Positions 36,012 through 44,651 of a stretch of 64,000 nt of DNA are shown here, in pieces (the stretch's first letter is position 1; each line of letters begins with the position of its first letter). The DNA is from Paraburkholderia fynbosensis (GTDB lineage: Bacteria > Pseudomonadota > Gammaproteobacteria > Burkholderiales > Burkholderiaceae). The notes below the pieces were generated by a model that saw nothing but the letters and a program-made list of their open reading frames with translations, had not been told where the DNA came from and ran no database searches. A program made the position numbers and the translations under genes. The stretch lies in assembly GCF_902859935.1 (NCBI RefSeq), contig NZ_CADIKI010000024.1:1-64000 (forward strand). Direction: 5' to 3'.

Positions 36012-37307
36012 TCATTGGAGCGCTGTCGGGCGAGCCATCTGATCCTCACGGGAGTGAAACTTGCCGCAGAAGAGCAGGAGAATGGAACTCAGAAATGCGA
36101 CCGACATGATAATTAAGAGACCAACGGTGTAGGACCCCGTCCAATCCTTGACTGTACCCATTAGAGTGGGTGCAAGAATTCCAGAGATGGAGCCTACTCC
36201 ATTGATTATGCCCAGCCCTGCCGCTGCTTCCGTTCCAGACAGCATCTGTGTAGGAATAGCCCAGAAGACCGGTGAGAAGGCGTAGACGCCGCCAAAAGTC
36301 AAACTAAGACCGAGCAAGCCTGCGACAGGGTGATGACTGGTGAGGTAGCAAGCGCAGCCAATGAGAGCGACGAACACCGCCGTGACGGCGTGGAAAAGGC
36401 GCTCACCTGACTTATCGGAGCTATATCCCCACAACAGCATGAAAATTGCTCCGACTGCGAAAGGTACACCTGCCAACATTGCGGCGACGGTTCCGCTAAG
36501 ACCAAAGCCTTGAATAATTTTAGGTAGGAAGAAGATGAGCCCAAATGGGAGGCACGACACGCCAAAATAGACAGCCGTAAAGAGTGCGATGCGCGGGCTC
36601 ATCCACGATCGCCGTTGAGTTTGAATGCGCGGCTGACGCTGATTGTTCTCCTCATCCAACTGGCGCCTAATCCAACGCTGCTCCTCTGGACTGAGCCAGC
36701 GGCTCTCTTCCACACGCGCAGGGAGGACGAAGAGAACAACCATGGCAAGTAGGCACGAGGGCAGTGCTTCAAACACGAATATGTTCTGCCAACCTGTTAG
36801 GCCGAGGAGTCCATGCATGTGTAAAAGAAACGCCGAAATCTGCGCCGCGATCAATGCCGCAAGTGGGTGAGTCACAAGCAGTAGGCTGAGTACACGGCCG
36901 CGATACTTCTCCGGAAACCATGTCCCTGCGATGAAGACGACGGTCGGCGCGAATCCGGCTTCTGCGGCACCCATGGCCAAGCGGATGACGTAGAAGGTGC
37001 CGGGCGTTTTCACGAGGGCAAGTGATGCGCCAAGGACGCCCCAAATGAACATCGTCAGCGCGATCCAAAAACGGGCACCCAGCTTAACGAGGGCCAGGTT
37101 GGACGGGGCACCCATCAACATATAGGTTAGGAAGAAAATTCCGGAGCCAAATCCGAACTGGGCGCCGGTAAACTTGAGTTCGCGAGTCATTTCGAGACCG
37201 GCGTAGGCGACATTCATCTGACTGAACGCCTGTAACACCGAACCCAGCGCTAGGATTGGGACTACCCACCACATCAGTTTTCGAATCGTGCGGGATTCAA
37301 TGGTCAT
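36012..37307 (-). CDS. MFS transporter, anion:cation symporter family
   Basis: A 431-aa inner-membrane symporter. It is a close paralogue of 40237-41562, starting MTIESRTIRKLMWWVVPILA and sharing FGFGSGIFFLTYML and RLAMGAAEAGFAP. The start at 37307 follows CCGGAGACACTC; the open frame to 37373 is an upstream extension. Such transporters move organic acids with protons. It stands alone between a porin and a dead IS6 transposase. Confidence 0.9.
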   Translation of the reverse strand: MTIESRTIRKLMWWVVPILALGSVLQAFSQMNVAYAGLEMTRELKFTGAQFGFGSGIFFLTYMLMGAPSNLALVKLGARFWIALTMFIWGVLGASLALVKTPGTFYVIRLAMGAAEAGFAPTVVFIAGTWFPEKYRGRVLSLLLVTHPLAALIAAQISAFLLHMHGLLGLTGWQNIFVFEALPSCLLAMVVLFVLPARVEESRWLSPEEQRWIRRQLDEENNQRQPRIQTQRRSWMSPRIALFTAVYFGVSCLPFGLIFFLPKIIQGFGLSGTVAAMLAGVPFAVGAIFMLLWGYSSDKSGERLFHAVTAVFVALIGCACYLTSHHPVAGLLGLSLTFGGVYAFSPVFWAIPTQMLSGTEAAAGLGIINGVGSISGILAPTLMGTVKDWTGSYTVGLLIIMSVAFLSSILLLFCGKFHSREDQMARPTALQ

Positions 37308-37542
37308 GAGTGTCTCCGGGAAGGTATTGGGTCGTCGTGGATGCGCCTCCACGAGCGAACATATTTCAGCCAAGGTAGCCCCTTACTTCTATTATGGGAA
37401 GTGGCGAAATTTCGATACGATCCATCGCGCACACCGATAGGTGCGGTGGTCCCGTAACAGATGTCTATCCCCAAGAGGACGCAGGCGACACACAACCGGG
37501 CCTCAGGGGCTCGAATGAGGGAAAGCACTTAGCCGTGGCTGG

Positions 37543-38352
37543 TTATTTGACTGTTTTGATCGCTCGCTGGTCTTGCCCGACAACGTTGTTCAGGCACTTC
37601 GTTTGTCGAATTTTGATCGGTGCCTCACGCTCGAGATTGATTATGTGTAGCCCTGCGAGGTTGGCTCCGCTCTTATCGATCGTTACCGTCTCGGGTGCGC
37701 CGTTCGGAGCGATAGCTTTTTCGAAGTAGCGCTGCGCGGCGGTCTTGTCCCGCTTCGCGCGGAACAGAAAATCGATCGTGTTACCAGCTTCTTCGACGGC
37801 CCGGTACAGGTATTTCCATTCACCCTTCACCTTGATATACGTCTCGTCCATTCGCCAGCTCTTACCAACCTCCCGCTTACGCGGTCCGAAGGCCTTCTCG
37901 ATAACCGGCAGAAGCTTGATAGCCCAGCGATGCACAGTCGAATGGTCGACGGACACAGCCCGCTCCAACATCATTTCTTCGAGATGGCGCAGACTTAACG
38001 GACAGGCTACGTACCAGCGCACGCAAGTGAGCATCACATCCAGTGGGTAGGGTAGGCGTTTGCGCACCCTCCTCACGGCGGCATTCGGGGTTGTCATCGT
38101 CGGCCACATGTTCGTTTCGGAAACATTCACGATAGCAGGTACGCTTACTGCGACAGAGCCGCCGGCCTCGTCGTCACGGGACTGGACGGGGCGAGGGCGC
38201 TTGCAGGTGGATAGGGGGTCACAGCTCTGCTGTCGGTTGGCTTTTGCCGGGCAGAGAAAGGGCGCACGCCTAAGGCGCCGGCGCTTGCCGCCCAGCGGGC
38301 GCTTGCCAGTGCGGGTGTCGCTATCGACGAAGTGAAGGTCGTCGTGACTCAC
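37543..38352 (-). pseudogene. IS6-family transposase, inactivated
   Basis: The recognisable transposase starts near 38080 with PYPLDVMLTCVRWYVACPLS, then LRHLEEMMLERAVSVDHSTV, the first catalytic D in WRMDETYIKVKGEW and the second in VTIDKSGANLAGL. The third residue is lost: NNVVGQDQRAIK has G where IS6 proteins have the catalytic E (NNVVEQDHRAIK). The frame then stops at 37543, cutting off the usual C-terminus. The first about 85 codons of the open frame are not transposase sequence and overlap the thiolase remnant on the other strand. Confidence 0.75.
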
Positions 38353-38583
38353 AATCCTTTAGCTGTCAACGACCTGTGGTTCGCGAAGGCGCTCGGCTTT
38401 TCGCTCGTGAATATGAACCCCTACGGTTGCAGCCTCATTTATGGTCATCCGCAAGGCCCGACCGGAATGCGCGGCATCGTCGAACTCGTTCACGCATTGC
38501 GTGAGCGGGGCGGCGGCCTGGGGCTGTTCGCCGGCTGGGCGGCCGGTGACATGGGGGCCGCGATCTTGCTGCGTGTCGAATGA
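38215..38583 (+). pseudogene. Thiolase C-terminal fragment
   Basis: Reads GVTALLSVGFCRAEKGRTPK and continues VVVTHNPLAVNDLWFAKALG, NPYGCSLIYGHPQGPTGMRG and LFAGWAAGDMGAAILLRVE to a stop at 38583. These are the last 120 or so residues of an acetyl-CoA acetyltransferase, including the GHPxGxTG-type loop and the C-terminal Cys region, where GWAAGD stands in place of the usual GCAAGD. A stop codon lies in frame just upstream (near 38213). The 5' part was probably removed by the IS6 event next to it. An ATG overlapping the stop (MIKELGQA) suggests that a coupled downstream gene once followed. Confidence 0.7.
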
Positions 38584-39190
38584 TCAAGGAACTGGGGCAG
38601 GCGACGATGTCGAATTGCCGTACTGTCTCTAACGTCATTGTCGGCTTTTCATCCGATGCTCACCGGCGGCAGCAGCATATGCGGTGCGCGTCCACAGGGA
38701 TGCCGGACACGGCTATAGTCAAGGTTCCGGACCCGGCAAGCACGAGATGTGGAGAGCCGCGCTTATGCCGCTCTCATATGTCATAGCACCGTGAGCGGCA
38801 ACGTCGTCGAGTAGGCCTACTGTATCGCCCGTGGCTTGAGCGCGGGATGCTAACGCCCGCACGGCGTCAAACCAACGATTCGGTCGAAGCGATGGCCGCC
38901 GCTCAGTGACGCCCAATCGCCTTACGCGAGGATCGCTATTGATTCTTCAACTTCGTCGCAGTTGATTCGAGGGCGGGCTGTACTCGCAGCGCGAAAGGGC
39001 CATTCTGCACGATCAATTTCGCTAGATCGAGCAGTCAAGGGGTTGGGTAGTGCCGCACCTAGACGACCCTGATGAAATTAGTCGCGTTTCCTTTGGAAGG
39101 GCGGTATTCCGTCCATCGTATGATCCCGCATGCGCGGGGCGTCGTTTGGAGATGAATTGCAACGGAGCAAGAAGGAAGCGTGTTATAGCA
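38584..39190. other. Degraded stretch
   Basis: 607 bp with only the first codons of a lost coupled gene (MIKELGQATMSNCR at 38580) and short frames without known domains. It appears to be decayed coding sequence downstream of the thiolase fragment. No repeat or regulatory site was recognised. Confidence 0.4.
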
Positions 39191-39997
39191 CTAGTCCCAT
39201 TCTGGCGCTAGACCGTCGGGGTTAATCATCCGGCAATTGCACTCGAGTCCAGCGATCTGTTCCATGTCTTCGCGAGTCAGGCGCACGTGCTGCGCGAGTA
39301 GATTGCTTGCGAGATGCTCACGCTTTGTCGAGGACGGTATCACCGAATAGCCCAAGCTCAGGGCCCATGCAAGTGCGACTTGTGCAGGGGTCGCAAGTTG
39401 ACGGCGTGCAATCGCGTTTATCACAGGGGCTTCAAGGACCTTACCGTACGCAAGAGTCATATATGATGTGACGTGAATTCCTTCTCTTTGCAGGAACTCG
39501 ACAAGCTTGCGATTCTGTAGATAAGGACTCAGCTCGATCTGATTGGTCGATATCATATTCTTTCCAACAGCGGCTTCTGCTTGCTTAACCAGTGAAACGT
39601 TGAAGTTTGATACGCCAATTCTCCGAGTGAGGCCTTTTTCTTTTGCGTCCACGAGAGCGATCATATAATCCTCAAGCGGCACTCCACAATTTGGAGCAGG
39701 CCAATGAATGAGCGTAAGGTCGAGATAGCTCGTGCGTAGTCTTGCAAGACTTTCTTCGAGGCTGTCCGCAAGCCTATCTTTAGGGTAGTTATCGACCCAG
39801 ACTTTGGTGGTCAGAAAGATGTCCTCACGCGGCACACCTGACACCGCAATTGCCGTTCCTATTTCTGCCTCGTTACCATAACGCTGTGCAGTGTCGATCG
39901 AACGATATCCCAGTTCGAGCCCGTCTAAGACTGAATTCGTAACGATCTGACCTTGCAAGCGAAACGTACCGAGGCCGAGGGAAGGAATGCTGGTCAT
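39191..39997 (-). CDS. dkgB: 2,5-diketo-D-gluconate reductase B-like aldo/keto reductase
   Basis: A 268-aa NADPH-dependent reductase very similar to E. coli DkgB. The tetrad is D35 and Y40 in SIDTAQRYGNEAEIG, K65 in TTKVW and H98 in LTLIHWPAP. The segments NQIELSPYLQNRKLV and ITSYMTLAYGK-like TSYMTLAYGK are shared, as is the end GLAPEWD. It would reduce 2,5-diketogluconate or a related keto sugar acid or aldehyde. It is the third gene of the minus-strand set beginning at 42342, after a 239-bp gap. Confidence 0.88.
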   Translation of the reverse strand: MTSIPSLGLGTFRLQGQIVTNSVLDGLELGYRSIDTAQRYGNEAEIGTAIAVSGVPREDIFLTTKVWVDNYPKDRLADSLEESLARLRTSYLDLTLIHWPAPNCGVPLEDYMIALVDAKEKGLTRRIGVSNFNVSLVKQAEAAVGKNMISTNQIELSPYLQNRKLVEFLQREGIHVTSYMTLAYGKVLEAPVINAIARRQLATPAQVALAWALSLGYSVIPSSTKREHLASNLLAQHVRLTREDMEQIAGLECNCRMINPDGLAPEWD

Positions 39998-40236
39998 TGG
40001 GTCTCCTACGTGTGGACAATGTGATCCTTACGGATCTGCATCGAAAGAAAACGTTTGATTTTGCGTCCCGCTGTCGTTCTCACCGATGGCCAGCCGCGAT
40101 GGGCACAATTGAACGGCGACGTCTTGAGTTCGGCAGAACGACAGGCTCGTGGCAGGGCCGCGGGGCGGCATGGTTGCAGGTTGTTGTCGTCAGGCTGGCT
40201 CGACGGAGGACTGAGGTCTCCGCCGAACCTATTTCC

Positions 40237-41562
40237 TCAAAGCTCGCGCATCGTCGGCGTAGCGGGGGCCTGAGATCCCTTCTTGTTTTCGCCAACTCGC
40301 TTGTGCAATCCGTGGTGACGGCCATACAGATAAAGGAGAACGCCGGCGGCCGTTGCTGTCAGGACGACGCAGAGAAGACCGGATTCGTAATGGCCTGTAA
40401 TGTCCTTCAGCCAACCCATTAAGGTCGGGGCCATGATGCCAGCTACTCCGCCCATACCATTAATCACCGCAATACCCATTGCAGCGATAGCACCACTGAG
40501 CATCCGATTCGGCAGCGTCCAGAAGATTGGCAGAAAGGCAAAGATCCCTCCAAGCGTCAGACAGAGACCGATCAAGCCTGACACAGCGTTGCTGGTGACC
40601 AGATAAAGGGCGCTGCCGAGCAACGCGACACCGAGGGCGGCGAGTGCATGATAAAGGCGCTCGCCGGTTCGATCGGAACTTCTGCCCCAAAGAAGCATCA
40701 GCACACCTCCAGTTGCGAAGGGAGCACTCGCGAGCATCGAGGCGACGGGCCCGCTAACACCAAAAGTCTGAATGATTTTCGGCAGAAAGAAGATCAGGCC
40801 GAACGGCAGGCAGGAGGCACCGAAGAAGATGAGCGCAAACACAATGACTCGGGGATCGACTAGTGCTGCCATCGAAAACGTCACCTCCGACTGTGCGCCG
40901 TGTTCTGATTCCAATTTTGCTGCCAGCCAGTCGCGTTCGTCGTTCGTGAGCCATGGCGCTTCTTCGATACGAGCCGGAAGTACCCAAATCACGAACAGGG
41001 CGAGAACCGAGGCGGGTAGTCCCTCAACGATGAAAACCCACTGCCAACCTGCAAGGCCGAGTACCCCATTCATTTCGAGCAACCAGCCCGAAATCTGTCC
41101 GCCGAGAGTCGCGGAAATGGGGTTGCAGACGAGCAGGAGGCTCAGTACTCTCCCCCGATACTGCTCGGGGAACCAGTTCCCGGCGATGTAGAGGATACCG
41201 GGGATGAAGCCCGCTTCGGCCGCTCCGAGCAGTAGGCGCAGGACATAGAAGCTGGTAGGTCCCCTGGTGAGTGCAAGGGAGGCACACAGAAGTCCCCATG
41301 CAAACATCGCAAGCGCAATCCACCGTTTTGCTCCGACCTTCAGGAGCATTATGTTGGCCGGTACTCCCAACAGCAGATAGGACAGGAAGAAGATCCCGGA
41401 ACCAAATCCAAACTGTGTGTTCGTCAGTCCGAGGTCCCGCGTCATTTCAACGCCCGCGAAAGCGACGTTTAACTGGCTAAACGCCTGAAATACGGCGCCA
41501 ATTCCCAGGACTGGAACTACGCGGCGCATAAGCTTGCGCATTGTGCTGTCTTCGATCGTCAT
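40237..41562 (-). CDS. MFS transporter, anion:cation symporter family
   Basis: A 441-aa inner-membrane symporter with MTIEDSTMRKLMRRVVPVLG at its start, FGFGSGIFFLSYLLLG and LLLGAAEAGFIPGI. It is paralogous to the transporter at 36012. The start follows GGAGGAGATAAGCA, a strong site. It is 27 bp downstream of the cytochrome b561 gene, so the two are an operon, and both lie behind the palindromic operator at 42433. Likely cargo is the sugar acid or phenolic ester used by the regulon. Confidence 0.92.
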   Translation of the reverse strand: MTIEDSTMRKLMRRVVPVLGIGAVFQAFSQLNVAFAGVEMTRDLGLTNTQFGFGSGIFFLSYLLLGVPANIMLLKVGAKRWIALAMFAWGLLCASLALTRGPTSFYVLRLLLGAAEAGFIPGILYIAGNWFPEQYRGRVLSLLLVCNPISATLGGQISGWLLEMNGVLGLAGWQWVFIVEGLPASVLALFVIWVLPARIEEAPWLTNDERDWLAAKLESEHGAQSEVTFSMAALVDPRVIVFALIFFGASCLPFGLIFFLPKIIQTFGVSGPVASMLASAPFATGGVLMLLWGRSSDRTGERLYHALAALGVALLGSALYLVTSNAVSGLIGLCLTLGGIFAFLPIFWTLPNRMLSGAIAAMGIAVINGMGGVAGIMAPTLMGWLKDITGHYESGLLCVVLTATAAGVLLYLYGRHHGLHKRVGENKKGSQAPATPTMREL

Positions 41563-41589
41563 TGCTTATCTCCTCCAAGAGCTGTCGCT

Positions 41590-42342
41590 CTAGTGATGTG
41601 GGTTATCTTTCGCACTTACGCGGCGCACGCCGATGCCAATTACCTTGATCTTGTTTCCAGGATGCAGCGGATCGGGGCCCCAGATAGCTTGATACGTATC
41701 GATGCAGCGCCCACTCATCTGCAAGGCACCTGCGGCGACGCCCAATAAGCACCACCACAGGAGAATGATGATCAGCATCCAGCGCGGCGCATCAGCTACG
41801 AAGAGCCCTATGACGATTGCTGACGCGGCGATAAGTAGCGCAAGGACGCCACCGAACTTGTGCACATATTCAAAAACGATCCGCCGACGGGTCATGTCAT
41901 AGTGATCTCCGCGGTAGCTGCCTTCCGCCGCGAGTTCACCGGTTGGTCCGCCCTTGGTGCCTCGCAGGACGCCGGACGCAATTTGCGTCGCTGCTAGCAA
42001 CATCGTGGCCCAGCCGAGCAATCCGTGAATATGAGCGATAGCGGTCGCTTGCCGGGCGTATTGGATGACAATCACGAGCGCGCAAACGGCAATAAACGTC
42101 CCGACGTATTGGAGCCGGCGATGCCAGCGCCACCAGAATTTGTTGTCGAGCTCCTCGGGCCAGACCTGTCGTGGGGTGATCTTGAAGTACCGGGCGATGA
42201 GTACTCCCAACGGTATCAAGATTCCCCATGCCAGCACCATTCCTCGTCCGTGCCAGGCAGCCCACATTGGCAGATGATGCTCACCGGCCCCGCTTAGCGG
42301 GGCCATCAGCCAAGTGACTAGGGAAAATTCTTCAGCGCTCAC
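41590..42342 (-). CDS. Cytochrome b561-like membrane protein
   Basis: A 250-aa membrane protein with about six hydrophobic segments and the histidine pattern of two haem b groups: H31 in AWHGRGM, H74 in WRWHRRLQ, H104/H106 in AIAHIHGLLGW and H161 in FEYVHKFGG. This is the DOMON/ascorbate-reducible b561 type rather than the bacterial Ni-hydrogenase type. It should move electrons across the inner membrane. It heads an operon with a carboxylate symporter and a keto-sugar reductase, an unusual setting that suggests redox coupling to sugar-acid oxidation. Confidence 0.82.
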   Translation of the reverse strand: MSAEEFSLVTWLMAPLSGAGEHHLPMWAAWHGRGMVLAWGILIPLGVLIARYFKITPRQVWPEELDNKFWWRWHRRLQYVGTFIAVCALVIVIQYARQATAIAHIHGLLGWATMLLAATQIASGVLRGTKGGPTGELAAEGSYRGDHYDMTRRRIVFEYVHKFGGVLALLIAASAIVIGLFVADAPRWMLIIILLWWCLLGVAAGALQMSGRCIDTYQAIWGPDPLHPGNKIKVIGIGVRRVSAKDNPHH

Positions 42343-42432
42343 GTTGCTTCCGATTTAAGAGGCGTTTCCGGTTGGGTTCCAGGGGTCGAATGGCATTCAG
42401 TCCACTTGAGAAATCATCGTTCCATTTCTCGA

Positions 42433-42448
42433 ATGTGAACGGTCACAT
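42433..42448. promoter_or_regulatory. LacI-type operator, site 1
   Basis: ATGTGAACGGTCACAT, a palindrome with a central CG, 91 bp upstream of the cytochrome b561 start. It is identical to site 5 and is the reverse complement of sites 4 and 6. A central CpG and 14-16-bp dyad are typical for LacI-family regulators, two of which are encoded at 47935 and 57107. Confidence 0.8.
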
Positions 42449-42649
42449 CGTAGTTTGCACATCCCCGGCATACAACCCGTGAAAACCTCTAGTCCCTTGC
42501 CTTGAGCCGTTTTTGCCTATTGCTGGATGGAATCGAAAATTTGGTCAGCGATGTGCACGTGCATATTGCCGCTCAACGCAGTGGCGCAGGCACACCGAAA
42601 CGCGGCCGGCTCCGGAATCGAAGCGACGGTGCGCTGTGCTAATGGCAGG
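42449..42649. other. Convergent-side spacer
   Basis: Between operator site 1 and the stop of the 2-hydroxyacid dehydrogenase gene there is no gene. The minus-strand promoter of the cytochrome b561 operon probably overlaps the operator. Nothing else was recognised. Confidence 0.4.
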
Positions 42650-43597
42650 CTACACGAGGGCAGTGAGTAGCGGTCTTTGCCCGACATAGGCCTCAAGGTT
42701 TCCGAGGACGATGTCTGCCATTCGCGTTCTGGTCTCTACGGTCGCGCTTGCAACGTGTGGGGTGAGAACAACCCCAGGATGCTTAAGCAGCGCTTCCGGA
42801 ATGTTCGGCTCGTGCTCAAACACGTCGAGCGCCGCGCCAGCAATGGTCCCTGCATTGAGCGCCTCAATCAGCGCCTGCTCGTCGACCAGAGAACCGCGCG
42901 CAACGTTTACGAGATACCCACTGTTACCTAGCGCCGAATACGTATCGGCTTTGATCAGATGGCGCGTCGACGCATTTGCGGAGCTCGCCAGGATCAGAAC
43001 GTCACTTGCCCGGGCGAGTGAATTGAGGTCGGCATGGAACTCGTATTGCACGTCTTTCCGCTCAATGTCCGTATAGCAAATCGGCCCAAAGGCCTTCAGA
43101 CGAGAAGCGATGGCTGATCCGATTCTGCCGAGGCCGACGATTCCGAAGCGACGCCCGGTGACCTTCCGCGCGAGCCGAACGTCTCCGTTTGGCCATTCTC
43201 CAGCGCGTACGTGAGCGTGAGCTGCCGGGATTTCGCGAAGGAGGGAGATGATCAGGCCGACGGCGAGATCCGCGACATCGTCCGTTAATACATCAGGAGT
43301 ATTTGTAACATGGACACGGCGTGCTTTTGCCAGGTTCAGGTCGACTTTGTCGAAGCCGACCCCATTGATAGCTACGATGCCCAACGATGGGAGTCTGAGC
43401 ATCAGGTCACTGGGGCAGCCGATGTGCCCACCCGTCGCCACCGCGCGCACGCGCGCAGCATTCTCTTCCAGCCATTGGTTCTGTGCCTGATCGTCCAATT
43501 CGAACCAGCGCACGATTTGAAGATGCTTGTTCAGCCCGGCCTCGAGGTATTCAGAGAAAGGGCACAGCTGAAGCGTGAGAGTCTTGCTTTCGCTCAT
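42650..43597 (-). CDS. 2-hydroxyacid dehydrogenase (2-ketogluconate/glyoxylate reductase-like)
   Basis: A 315-aa NAD(P)H-dependent reductase. The Rossmann motif GIVGLGRIGSAI is followed by catalytic R in NVARGSLVD, E in ALDVFEHEPNIP and H in LTPHVASAT. Sequence style fits GhrB/2-ketogluconate or hydroxypyruvate reductase. It starts 11 bp after the stop of the gluconate 5-dehydrogenase-like SDR, on the same strand. In an idonate/gluconate gene set, reduction of 2-ketogluconate to gluconate is the most economical role. Confidence 0.87.
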   Translation of the reverse strand: MSESKTLTLQLCPFSEYLEAGLNKHLQIVRWFELDDQAQNQWLEENAARVRAVATGGHIGCPSDLMLRLPSLGIVAINGVGFDKVDLNLAKARRVHVTNTPDVLTDDVADLAVGLIISLLREIPAAHAHVRAGEWPNGDVRLARKVTGRRFGIVGLGRIGSAIASRLKAFGPICYTDIERKDVQYEFHADLNSLARASDVLILASSANASTRHLIKADTYSALGNSGYLVNVARGSLVDEQALIEALNAGTIAGAALDVFEHEPNIPEALLKHPGVVLTPHVASATVETRTRMADIVLGNLEAYVGQRPLLTALV

Positions 43598-43608
43598 GTT
43601 ATTTACCG

Positions 43609-44376
43609 TTAGATGACGGAGAGAATGCCGCCGTCGACATAGAGGGTTTGCCCGTTTACGAAGTTAGATGCGGGCGACGCAAGGAAGACGGCTGCACCGT
43701 GGAGGTCCTCAAGCTTTCCCCACCGGCGTGCAGGCGTGCGCTTCTTGAGCCATTCGTCGAAGACGGGATCTTCATACAGAGCCTTGTTCAGTGGCGTCTC
43801 GAAGTAACCAGGACCGATCGCGTTGATCTGCAGGCCGTACTGTGCCCAGTCAGCGCACATGCCTTTCGTCAGATTCTTTACCGCGCCCTTGGAGGCGGTG
43901 TATGGAGCAATGCCGGGCCGGGCAAGCTCACACTGGACGCTGCCGATGTTGATGATCTTCCCGTGCTTGCGGGCAATCATGTGCCTCGCGACCGCCTTGC
44001 TCACAAGATAGACGCTGTCGAGGTTAGTGCTCATCAACTCGCGCCAATCGTTGTCGTCGAAGTCTTCAAGTGGCTTTCGGCGCTGAATACCTGCGTTGTT
44101 GACGAGAATGTCAATTGGCCCTTTTTCCTCGACTTTGTCGATGGCCTGCTTGATGCTTGCGGCGTCCGTGACGTCAAATGACGCTGTATCGACCTGTCGT
44201 CCAAGCTCACGAAGCTGGTCGGCGGCTGTATTCAATGCTTCCACCGACCGGCCATTCAAAACCACTTGGGCGCCCGCTGCCGAGAGTGCGTCTGCGATTG
44301 CAAAGCCAATACCTCTTGATGCGCCTGTTATCAGCGCGGTCTTCCCGCTCAGATCAAAAAGTCCCTGATGTGTCAC
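43609..44376 (-). CDS. Gluconate 5-dehydrogenase-like SDR (IdnO type)
   Basis: A 255-aa SDR closely following E. coli IdnO, which interconverts 5-ketogluconate and gluconate. Visible are TGASRGIG (residues 17-24), NNAGIQRRKP, S146 in IGSVQCELAR, Y159-K163 in PYTASKG, APGYF-like GPGYFETPLNKAL and WLKKRTPARRWG. It lies 59 bp downstream of operator site 2 and is divergent from the cyclase gene. With the idonate dehydrogenase-like gene (45634) and gluconokinase (49904) it completes the idonate-to-6-phosphogluconate route. Confidence 0.9.
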   Translation of the reverse strand: MTHQGLFDLSGKTALITGASRGIGFAIADALSAAGAQVVLNGRSVEALNTAADQLRELGRQVDTASFDVTDAASIKQAIDKVEEKGPIDILVNNAGIQRRKPLEDFDDNDWRELMSTNLDSVYLVSKAVARHMIARKHGKIINIGSVQCELARPGIAPYTASKGAVKNLTKGMCADWAQYGLQINAIGPGYFETPLNKALYEDPVFDEWLKKRTPARRWGKLEDLHGAAVFLASPASNFVNGQTLYVDGGILSVI

Positions 44377-44434
44377 TTATATCTCTCCATGGATGCTGAA
44401 ACTTCACCTTGACTCCCATGAGTGTGTTTGTATC

Positions 44435-44450
44435 ATGTGACCGCTCACAT
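44435..44450. promoter_or_regulatory. LacI-type operator, site 2
   Basis: ATGTGACCGCTCACAT lies in the divergent spacer between the IdnO-like gene (start 44376) and the cyclase gene (start 44652). It differs from the other sites by one central base. One site could control both directions, and through the plus-strand operon also the first LacI regulator itself. Confidence 0.8.
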
Positions 44451-44651
44451 AGCAAATAGGATTTAGCAAAATGGCCGGAAATCCATGCTGGATAGGCTTA
44501 GTGGAAAACCCGCACAGTCTTATTGCGGACTCTGAGCTACTATTATGTGTACGGTCCCATTAAATGTTGCGTTTGACTTGCGGGTGCCACGTACGCGACT
44601 TACACCTGTGCGCGAGCCGCGCGCAGACTCTGACTGAAAGAGGTTTCGAAT

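Noticed and set aside
40019..40034. Half-site AATGTGATCC as a seventh operator
   Set aside because: Only the left half matches ATGTGA; the right half (TTACGG) does not, so it was not counted.
39998..40236. Open frame 39997-40422 as a gene between dkgB and the MFS gene
   Set aside because: Overlaps the end of the MFS gene antisense and shows low-complexity Arg/Ser sequence.
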